A model generated the notes under the pieces. The model made no database searches. It was not told where the DNA came from and worked only from the letters and a program-made list of their open reading frames with translations. A stretch of DNA of 6,559 bases from Dehalococcoidia bacterium (GTDB lineage: Bacteria > Chloroflexota > Dehalococcoidia > GIF9 > AB-539-J10). Of the stretch, positions 1-4,919 are shown in pieces (the stretch's first letter is position 1; each line of letters starts with the position of its first letter). Location: contig JAUWOK010000057.1 in assembly GCA_030612165.1 (NCBI GenBank), positions 1-6,559 on the forward strand. The letters are read 5' to 3'. The translations under genes were made by a program, and so were the position numbers.

Positions 1-132
1 AATCGAGACTTTGCCATGATTCAGGGATTTGCCCTGTTCACCGCGGCGGTCTTTGTCGTGATTAATCTCCTGGTTGATATTTCCTATGCCTATCTTGACC
101 CCAGGATCAGATATGAGAAGAGAGGCGTATAG
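1..132 (+). CDS. dppB: Peptide ABC transporter permease, DppB/OppB type (C-terminal end, partial)
   Basis: Only the last 43 codons are present; the start lies upstream of the window. The reading frame runs from base 1 to a TAG at 130-132. It encodes a final hydrophobic membrane segment followed by the motif LVDISYAYLDPRIRYEKRG. The pattern LVD-x3-YAYLDPRIRY is the typical end of DppB/OppB/NikB inner-membrane permeases, in which a last helix leads into a short cytoplasmic tail. Family knowledge says this subunit pairs with the DppC-type permease to form the translocation channel, and the DppC gene follows 56 nt downstream on the same strand. The exact substrate (di- or oligopeptide, nickel, sugar) cannot be told from this fragment. 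Confidence 0.88.
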   Translation, partial: NRDFAMIQGFALFTAAVFVVINLLVDISYAYLDPRIRYEKRGV

Positions 133-188
133 GCATAAGGAGCGTTCAGGGCAGTGCGTTATCGGCGGGAATAAAAGCTAGATTTTGT

Positions 189-1040
189 TTGCGTGATACC
201 CTGGAAATTTTTGGCAGGCTCAAAAAAAACAAGATGGCGATGACGGGCTTTGTAATAATAGCTTTGCTGATACTAGTGGCAATTCTTGCTCCTCTCTTTT
301 CTCCACACGATCCTATCGAACAGCATCTCAATTTGCGGCTCCTGTCCTCTTCCTGGCAATATCCCCTGGGGACGGACGACCTGGGAAGGTGTATCATGAG
401 CCGCTTGATATACGGCACTCGTGTTTCGCTTCAGGTAGGGATAATAGTTGTGGGAATAACTGCCATTTCAGGCACTCTTTTGGGACTTGTTGCCGGTTAT
501 TCCGGGGGAATTGTGGATGAGGTTATTATGCGGATTGTGGATGTGTTCCTGGCGTTCCCCGGCCTTATACTGGCACTGGTTATCGCTGGATTTCTCGGGC
601 CGGGGCTCTTTAATGTTATGCTGGCCCTTTCTGTTGTAGGTTGGACAAAGTACGCCCGGGTGGTGCGGGGGTGTGTTCTTTCGGTAAAAGAGAAAGCTTT
701 TGTGGAGGCGGCGAGAGCACTGGGCGGTGGCAATTTCTATATCATGTTCCGCCATGTTTTGCCGGAGGCGCTTCCTTCCGTTATTGTGCTGGCGACACTG
801 GGGATGGGAGGAGTTATCCTTTCAGCGGCGGCGTTGAGCTTCCTCGGGCTCGGGGCCCAGCCGCCGATGCCGGAATGGGGCTCAATGCTGAACAGTGGAC
901 GAACATTCCTTCAGGTGGCGCCGCGGCTCACTATTTTCCCTGGACTGGCTATAATGATAACGGTTCTGGCTTTCAACTTTTCAGGTGATGGTCTCAGGGA
1001 TGCGTTTGACATAAGACAGGTAAAGAAACTGGAGATTTAA
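189..1040 (+). CDS. dppC: Peptide ABC transporter permease, DppC/OppC type
   Basis: A 283-residue inner-membrane permease of the binding-protein-dependent transport family (BPD_transp_1). Residues 18-37 form the first membrane helix after a short basic cytoplasmic stretch (LKKNK), as is usual for the N-terminal OppC_N region. The motif YPLGTDDLGRCIMSRLIYGTR (59-79) is family-typical, except that the usual Asp after LGR is Cys68. The EAA loop that contacts the ATPases begins at E173-A-A and runs into a GxxxxxxxRHVLP pattern. LSFLGLGAQPPMPEWGSML (216-234) and the terminal FNFSGDGLRDAFD are also diagnostic. The start is uncertain: the TTG at 189 is the earliest conventional start in a frame that stays open upstream, and it has no good Shine-Dalgarno. 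A strong AAGGAG sits at 137-142, too far away to serve it. Length is a little short for the family (about 280-300), which is acceptable. It belongs to one operon with dppB and dppD. Confidence 0.93.
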   Translation: MRDTLEIFGRLKKNKMAMTGFVIIALLILVAILAPLFSPHDPIEQHLNLRLLSSSWQYPLGTDDLGRCIMSRLIYGTRVSLQVGIIVVGITAISGTLLGLVAGYSGGIVDEVIMRIVDVFLAFPGLILALVIAGFLGPGLFNVMLALSVVGWTKYARVVRGCVLSVKEKAFVEAARALGGGNFYIMFRHVLPEALPSVIVLATLGMGGVILSAAALSFLGLGAQPPMPEWGSMLNSGRTFLQVAPRLTIFPGLAIMITVLAFNFSGDGLRDAFDIRQVKKLEI

Positions 1041-1043
1041 GCG

Positions 1044-1976
1044 GTGGATTTACTTAGGATAAGCGATTTGCGTGTGGATTTCCCTGCTGAAGCCGGGCTG
1101 GTACGGGTTTTGGATGGAGTGGGACTGGAGATAAAAAAGGGAAAATCTCTTTGTCTGGTTGGGGAGTCAGGTTGCGGAAAAACCATTGTGGCTCTCAGCA
1201 TTATGCGTCTGTTGCTTGAGAACGCATATGTCAGCGGGGAAATACGTTTCAACGGGCAGGACATTCTTTTGTTAGAAGAAGCGGAAATGAGAAAAATCAG
1301 GGGGCGGGAAATCGCGATGATCTTTGAACAGCCGGCGACTTGTCTTAATCCTGTTTTCACCGTCGGTGACCAGATCGCTGGGGCTGTGCGGGCTCACGAA
1401 AAATGTTCCAGAAAGGAAGCCAGAAAAAGGGTGATTGAGCTGATGGAGATGGTGGGAATCCCTTCTCCCCGGAGAAGGTGTGACCAGTATCCTCACGAGT
1501 TTAGCGGCGGGATGCAGCAGCGGGTGATGATTGCTATCGCCCTAGCGTTTAGCCCCTCTCTCCTTATTGCTGACGAGCCTACGACATCTCTTGATGTCAC
1601 CATACAGGCACAAATTGTTGAGCTTCTCAAGGCACTGATTGTTGAGTTCAATACCTCCCTTCTCCTTATAACTCACGACCTCGCCATAGCTGCTGAGCTA
1701 TGCGACAGTGTTGCCGTGATGTATGCCGGTGAGATCGTGGAAAGAGGAAGTGTAAAGGAGGTCTTCAAAAACCCTAAGCATCCCTATACCGGCGCTTTGC
1801 TCGGGGCGATTTCAAGCGACGGGTTCAGACCGATAAAAGGTTCTGTGCCGGAATTTATCCGTCTTCCTCGTGGATGCCGCTTTCATCCCAGATGCTCCCT
1901 GTCGCAGGATGTGTGTCGGCATGTGAGTCCGAAAATGAGAAATGGAGTGAGGTGTCACCTGTGGCCGGAAAACTAA
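1044..1976 (+). CDS. dppD: Peptide ABC transporter ATP-binding protein, DppD/OppD type
   Basis: A 310-residue cytoplasmic ATPase that would power peptide import as a partner of DppF. The GTG start at 1044 is preceded by GGAG at 1031-1034 and lies 3 nt after the dppC stop. Visible motifs are Walker A GESGCGKT (40-47), signature FSGGMQQR (153-160), Walker B LLIADEP (173-179), D-loop SLD (182-184) and switch His211 in ITHDL. The C-terminal oligopeptide/dipeptide transporter domain contains PYTGALL and four cysteines at 278, 284, 291 and 304, which in some DppD proteins ligate an iron-sulfur cluster. Oddity: the Q-loop reads MIFEQPATCLNPV, so Glu95 stands where the family has Gln and the Gln is shifted to 96. 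The last 16 nt overlap the start of dppF, which suggests translational coupling. Dpp versus Opp specificity is not resolvable from sequence alone. Confidence 0.94.
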   Translation: MDLLRISDLRVDFPAEAGLVRVLDGVGLEIKKGKSLCLVGESGCGKTIVALSIMRLLLENAYVSGEIRFNGQDILLLEEAEMRKIRGREIAMIFEQPATCLNPVFTVGDQIAGAVRAHEKCSRKEARKRVIELMEMVGIPSPRRRCDQYPHEFSGGMQQRVMIAIALAFSPSLLIADEPTTSLDVTIQAQIVELLKALIVEFNTSLLLITHDLAIAAELCDSVAVMYAGEIVERGSVKEVFKNPKHPYTGALLGAISSDGFRPIKGSVPEFIRLPRGCRFHPRCSLSQDVCRHVSPKMRNGVRCHLWPEN

Positions 1977-2914
1977 TCAAGGTCGAAAATCTAAAGAAAC
2001 ACTTCGCCAGCGGCATGTTTCGGAAAAACTATATCAAGGCTGTTGACGGGGTCTCTTTTGAGATAGGGAGAGGGGAGACCTTCGCCCTGGTTGGGGAAAG
2101 CGGCTGTGGCAAATCCACGGTGGGAAGGTGTGTTTTGCACCTTATTGAACCTTCTTCAGGGGAAATCTATTTCGATGGTATAAACGCATTGAACTTAAGA
2201 GGCGAGGGCCTCAGGAATTTCAGAAGGAGAGTGCAGATAATTTTCCAGGACGCCGATGGTTCTCTGAACCACAGGATGAAAGTTTCCGATCTTGTCCTAG
2301 AGCCTTTGAAAGTTCACCACCTGATTAGAGGGAGGGGAGAAGAACAGGTGGGCAAGCTCATGGAGATGGTGAATCTTACCCCTGACCTGCTTAATCGTTA
2401 TCCCCACGAGTTGTCCGGCGGGCAGAGACAAAGAATCGGGATAGCCAGGGCGGTGGCTTTGGGGCCGGAGGTTATTGTCGCTGATGAACCGGCGGCGTCT
2501 CTGGATCTCTCGGTGCAGGCACAGATGCTGGAACTGATGCAGGAACTGCAGGACAGGTTTGGAATTAGCTATTTATTCATCTCTCACTATCTCAATATTG
2601 TCAGACTCATGGCCAGCAGGATGGCAGTGATGTACCTTGGGAAATTCGTCGAGGTTGGAGGAGTAAAGGATGTATTCGACTATCCTGTTCACCCCTATAC
2701 CAGAGCGCTTCTTTCTGCGGTTCCGTCTATCAGCATGGCAGGCAGGCAAAAGAGAATAGTGCTGGCGGGAGAAATTCCCAGCCCCTTGAATCCCCCTGCG
2801 GGATGCAGATTTCATTCTCGTTGCCCCGAAGCCAGGGAAATATGCCTGGAGGTTGAGCCCGAACTCTACGAAGTGACAGGAGGACACTTGGTGGCCTGTC
2901 ATTTCGCCCGGTGA
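1961..2914 (+). CDS. dppF: Peptide ABC transporter ATP-binding protein, DppF/OppF type
   Basis: A 317-residue ATPase forming the second half of the peptide transporter motor. I chose the GTG at 1961 because it gives the usual family N-terminus (AGKLIKVENLKKHF) and has GAGG at 1949-1952 eight bases upstream. The frame is open further upstream to an ATG at 1874, but that extension lies inside dppD and does not look like family sequence. Motifs are Walker A GESGCGKS (45-52), Q-loop IIFQDADGSLNHRM (93-106), signature LSGGQRQR (151-158), Walker B VIVADEP (171-177), D-loop ASLD (179-182) and switch His209. The Q-loop segment lacks the two prolines usual in DPYGSLNPRM, and the residue after the switch His is Tyr210 instead of Asp. 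The C-terminal domain has PYTRALL and cysteines at 282, 288, 295 and 313. No clear intrinsic terminator follows. Confidence 0.94.
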   Translation: MAGKLIKVENLKKHFASGMFRKNYIKAVDGVSFEIGRGETFALVGESGCGKSTVGRCVLHLIEPSSGEIYFDGINALNLRGEGLRNFRRRVQIIFQDADGSLNHRMKVSDLVLEPLKVHHLIRGRGEEQVGKLMEMVNLTPDLLNRYPHELSGGQRQRIGIARAVALGPEVIVADEPAASLDLSVQAQMLELMQELQDRFGISYLFISHYLNIVRLMASRMAVMYLGKFVEVGGVKDVFDYPVHPYTRALLSAVPSISMAGRQKRIVLAGEIPSPLNPPAGCRFHSRCPEAREICLEVEPELYEVTGGHLVACHFAR

Positions 2915-2928
2915 AGAGTGGCTACCTG

Positions 2929-2974
2929 TTGGGAAAGTTGGTTGGTAGACGAAGGTTGGTGTTCGGAAAGGTTG
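2929..2974 (-). terminator. Possible Rho-type (C-rich, G-poor) termination region after tRNA-Thr
   Basis: Read on the minus strand, the 46 bases just past the tRNA CCA end contain about 20 C and only 2 G (plus-strand view: 20 G and 2 C). C-rich, G-poor, unstructured RNA is the known hallmark of Rho utilisation sites. No GC hairpin with a T tract is visible here, so Rho-dependent ending of the tRNA transcript is a reasonable inference but no more. The plus-strand copy is correspondingly rich in GTTGG words. Confidence 0.25.
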
Positions 2975-3049
2975 TGGAGCCAGCGAAGGGACTCGAACCC
3001 CCGACCGGCGGTTTACGAAACCGCTGCTCTGCCCCTGAGCTACGCTGGC
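2975..3049 (-). tRNA. tRNA-Thr (anticodon CGU)
   Basis: Read on the minus strand, the 75 bases fold as a full cloverleaf. The acceptor stem is GCCAGCG/CGCTGGC, with discriminator T and an encoded CCA. The D arm is GCTC-AGGGGCA-GAGC. The anticodon arm is GCGGT/ACCGC around the loop TTCGTAA, giving anticodon CGT, which reads ACG threonine codons. The variable loop is CGGTC, and the T arm GGGGG/CCCTT contains two G-U pairs around TTCGAGT. G1-C72 and C2-G71 match the known threonine identity pairs. It is convergent with dppF, 60 nt from that gene's stop codon, and has its own promoter just upstream. Confidence 0.97.
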
Positions 3050-3057
3050 GCGGGATT

Positions 3058-3087
3058 AGTATAGCTGATGGCGGGAAGTTTGGGCAA
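3058..3087 (-). promoter_or_regulatory. Sigma70-type promoter of tRNA-Thr
   Basis: On the minus strand, TTGCCC (3082-3087) is followed by an 18-bp spacer and TATACT (3058-3063). The predicted start of transcription falls at or within a base or two of the tRNA 5' end, since only 8 nt separate the -10 box from it. Little or no 5' leader would then need trimming by RNase P. The boxes are a good but not perfect match to consensus. Confidence 0.55.
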
Positions 3088-3126
3088 TGGTCTCGCGGCA
3101 GGTTAGACGGAAAACGCGGGATGTCT

Positions 3127-3155
3127 TTGACACATGGAGGTGCTACCTCTACAAT
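3127..3155 (+). promoter_or_regulatory. Near-consensus sigma70 promoter of the zinc-ribbon gene
   Basis: A perfect -35 box TTGACA (3127-3132), a 17-bp spacer and a -10 box TACAAT (3150-3155) make this the strongest promoter match in the window. Transcription should start about 3161-3165, which is at the ATG of the downstream gene (3165). The spacer contains the inverted repeat GAGGT-GCT-ACCTC, a possible operator. The promoter is divergent from that of tRNA-Thr, with 39 bp between the two -35 boxes. Confidence 0.7.
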
Positions 3156-3164
3156 AGCTTTAGC

Positions 3165-3860
3165 ATGAGTGAATTGGCGCAACTTTATAAATTACAGCGG
3201 ATAGACCTCAAAATACAGGAACATAAGAAGGCTTTAAACGAGATTTTGCACGAGTTAATGGAGCCTGAGGCACTGGTCGTTGCCAGAATTGATATTGAAA
3301 GGCAAAAGCAGTTGCTCCTGAAAACAGAAAAAAAACGAAAAGAACAGGATTGGCAAGAGAAGGAACTGAAGGAAAAAGCTGACAAATTGGGGAAGGAGCT
3401 TTATAGCGGTAGGGTAAAAAATTCCCGTGAGTTAGCGAACCTTGATCAGGAACTTAAGGGTGTTAAGGCCAAGCTAAAAGCGGTAGAAGACGAACTCATG
3501 GAGCTGATGGAGAGAGAAGAGGAACTGGATGAACTGGTGAAAGCGGACTCTTGCCAGTTGAAGACAATGGAGCAGGACTGGCAGCAGAAGAAAGAAGGCT
3601 TCCTTGAAAGAAAGCAGGAAATAGAGAACAGCATGGGGCATTTGGTTAAGGAACGCCGAAGCCAGGCATCTGCCATAAATCCTCAAATTTTTAAATTGTA
3701 TGAGGAGATTAGAGAGAGGAAGGGTCAAGCTGTGGTCACGATGGCTCAGGGGCAGTGTCAGGGTTGCCGTATACTGCTATCTACCAGAGAACAGCAACAG
3801 GTCAAGGGGGAAAATCTCGTGCAATGTAGCAGCTGCGGCAGGATATTATTTCCAGGATAG
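3165..3860 (+). CDS. Coiled-coil protein with C4 zinc ribbon (DUF164 / CT398-HP0958-like)
   Basis: A 231-residue cytoplasmic protein. Residues 1-165 are highly charged and almost wholly helical, consistent with a long antiparallel coiled coil. The central motif LYSGRVKNSRELANLDQEL (79-97) matches the conserved turn of this family. The C-terminus carries a zinc ribbon with Cys198-x2-Cys201 and Cys221-x2-Cys224, ending SSCGRILFPG. Family members include Chlamydia CT398 and Helicobacter HP0958 (FlgZ). They act in protein or RNA partner binding, for example with sigma-54 or flagellin mRNA, but no single role is general and none can be assigned here. The ATG at 3165 is chosen because homologous sequence begins there (SELAQLYKLQRID). 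The frame is open to an ATG at 3087, but that lies upstream of the promoter. There is no Shine-Dalgarno at proper spacing, and the promoter predicts a leaderless message. Confidence 0.9.
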   Translation: MSELAQLYKLQRIDLKIQEHKKALNEILHELMEPEALVVARIDIERQKQLLLKTEKKRKEQDWQEKELKEKADKLGKELYSGRVKNSRELANLDQELKGVKAKLKAVEDELMELMEREEELDELVKADSCQLKTMEQDWQQKKEGFLERKQEIENSMGHLVKERRSQASAINPQIFKLYEEIRERKGQAVVTMAQGQCQGCRILLSTREQQQVKGENLVQCSSCGRILFPG

Positions 3861-3887
3861 CATTGATCTGTAAGGCTGAAGCTCAAT

Positions 3888-3901
3888 AGCGCGAATGCGC
3901 T
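3888..3901 (+). terminator. Weak hairpin after the zinc-ribbon gene
   Basis: The sequence AGCGC-GAAT-GCGCT forms a 5-bp GC-rich stem, extendable by two A-T pairs past a mismatch, and is followed by the pyrimidine run CTTCCTTTC. It lies 27 nt after the stop codon. The stem is short and the T tract interrupted, so it may be only a partial terminator before rnpB. Confidence 0.3.
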
Positions 3902-3939
3902 CTTCCTTTCATGTGTTTCGTTAGTCATGTTTGCGAAAG

Positions 3940-3968
3940 TTGTCTCCCCGCTGGTTTTATTATAAACT
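3940..3968 (+). promoter_or_regulatory. Promoter of rnpB
   Basis: TTGTCT (3940-3945), a 17-bp spacer and TAAACT (3963-3968) fit a sigma70 promoter. The overlapping TATAAA at 3961-3966 is an alternative -10 box with a 15-bp spacer. Transcription seven bases past the -10 box would start at G3975, exactly the first base of the P1 helix of the RNase P RNA. That agreement raises confidence. Confidence 0.5.
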
Positions 3969-3974
3969 GGAACC

Positions 3975-4370
3975 GGGTCAAGCAGGCCGGGTGGCCGCCC
4001 CATTTGCGTGGGGAGGAAAGTCCGAGCTCCTCCGAACAGGGTGCTGGGTAATACCCAGAAGGGGTGACCCTATGGAAAGTGCCGCAGAAACATACCGCCC
4101 GTCATCCTTTGCGATGACGAGTAAGGGTGAAATGGTGAGGTAAGAGCTCACCGGCAGTCGGGTGACTGGCTGGCCGGGCAAACCCCGCCTGGAGCAAGAC
4201 CGAATAGAAGGGCGTTTGAAGTGTTCGGCTGAAGCCCTCGGGTTGGTCGCTTGATCCTGATGGTAACATCAGGGCTAGATGGATGGCCGCCGCCTCGTCA
4301 TTTGTATGGCAGGCTTGGTTCTGCTGTGCTATGCGAGGAACAGAACTCGGCTTACAGGCTTGCTTGACCC
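3975..4370 (+). ncRNA. rnpB: RNase P RNA, bacterial type A
   Basis: The catalytic RNA that trims 5' leaders from pre-tRNAs. P1 pairs 3975-3988 with 4357-4370 (14 bp with one G-U) and sets both ends. P3 is CCCCA/TGGGG (3998-4013). The conserved core GAGGAAAGTCC follows at 4013-4023 and its partner ACAGAACTCGGCTTAC at 4340-4355, forming P4 and P2. P12 is GTCATC/GATGAC (4101-4118), followed by GTAAGGGTGAAA and GGTAAGAGCTCACC. GGAGCAAGACCGAATAG and GGTCGCTTGA flank P15. P18 is CCTGATG/CATCAGG with a GTAA tetraloop (4256-4273). An extended P19-like arm is closed by CCTCG (4292-4296) and CGAGG (4334-4338). The layout follows the E. coli RNA almost element by element, hence type A. The L15 loop (4214-4233) shows no GGU. 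End positions are set by P1 and may be off by a few bases. Confidence 0.95.
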
Positions 4371-4376
4371 ATTTAA

Positions 4377-4405
4377 TTCTTTTTATATCGGCGATAAAAA
4401 AAGAA
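4377..4405 (+). terminator. AT-rich hairpin just after rnpB, possible terminator
   Basis: TTCTTTTT (4377-4384) pairs with AAAAAGAA (4398-4405). Past one A-A mismatch an inner palindrome TATCGGCGATA continues the stem. It lies 6 nt after the end of P1 and is followed by TTTGGTTTTC. The position suits a terminator, but the stem is mostly A-T and the downstream T run is broken, so the call is tentative. Confidence 0.35.
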
Positions 4406-4529
4406 ATTTGGTTTTCTCGTATGTATTGACGCAAGGGTGAGGTTAAGGCCTTGATAAAGGTTGTGCTCAAGGCATGTCTAAGGGTGGCGGACGCATTTCA
4501 GCGGATGTAGGGAAGATTGCTCATCTTTG

Positions 4530-4829
4530 ATGCCTGGTTTAAACTGTTTTTCAATGGACGACATCTCCCCTCAACTTCGTGATTTTGTGCTTTTCTGTGC
4601 CCGGCGCCGGGGGTTGGAATGGCCTGTTATTTATGATGAGATGACCAGGGTGGCAGGGCAGAGGCTTTTTCAGGGGTTGGGTCACCAGGAGTTAAGGCAG
4701 TTGGGATTGTCTTTTTCCCTTTCGGGCATGGAGGAGACTATCAGGCTGGTGGGGCAGGTTGCTTCACAGTGCCAGGAGAACACCGGAGTGCTTTGCCGTG
4801 CACTGGAAGATTCTTCTGAGTGTTCATGA
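4530..4829 (+). CDS. Small hypothetical protein (99 aa)
   Basis: I do not recognise this protein. It has 99 residues, no signal peptide and no membrane helix. The central part (FVLFCARRRGLEWPVIYDEMTRVAGQ and the following region) looks helical and soluble, with leucine and charged residues in alternating pattern, and it ends in a short tail with several Cys and Ser. The ATG at 4530 has AGGGAAG at 4509-4515, spaced about 14 nt. A TTG at 4527 is 11 nt away, and an internal ATG at 4554 (MDDISPQLRDF) would give 91 residues without any ribosome site. The reading frame has coding-like codon use, which supports it being real. It lies between rnpB and a convergent minus-strand operon, 90 nt from amrB. 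No function is proposed. Confidence 0.6.
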   Translation: MPGLNCFSMDDISPQLRDFVLFCARRRGLEWPVIYDEMTRVAGQRLFQGLGHQELRQLGLSFSLSGMEETIRLVGQVASQCQENTGVLCRALEDSSECS

Positions 4830-4919
4830 CTTCGGTCGGCTGCACTTTTAATTTCAGCACGAAGACCGTCTTGCTTACGGTGGGAAAGATAATCGGTATC
4901 GGAGAGCAAAGGGGGCTTT

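Noticed and set aside
468..988. Frames of 78-115 codons inside dppC on both strands
   Set aside because: They are shadows of a well-supported permease gene.
1874..1960. N-terminal extension of dppF to an ATG at 1874
   Set aside because: It lies inside the conserved cysteine domain of dppD in another frame, does not resemble the start of DppF proteins, and the GTG at 1961 has a better ribosome site.
3087..3164. N-terminal extension of the zinc-ribbon gene to an ATG at 3087
   Set aside because: It spans the near-consensus promoter, has no family-like sequence, and overlaps the tRNA promoter.
2911..3182. Reading frames of 85-86 codons across the tRNA-Thr gene
   Set aside because: They cross a complete tRNA and two promoters and show no family features.
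4426..4456. Possible promoter TTGACG with TTGATA before the small hypothetical gene
   Set aside because: The spacer is 19 bp and the -10 match is poor; not enough to list as a feature.
3931..4470. Reading frames on both strands across the RNase P RNA (3931-4143 plus, 3978-4181 minus, 4102-4470 minus)
   Set aside because: They are chance frames over a structured RNA whose conserved helices explain the sequence fully.
4833..4868. Possible terminator hairpin CGGTC...GACCG with inner GCTG/CAGC between the convergent genes
   Set aside because: The helices are short, interrupted and not followed by a T run in either direction.
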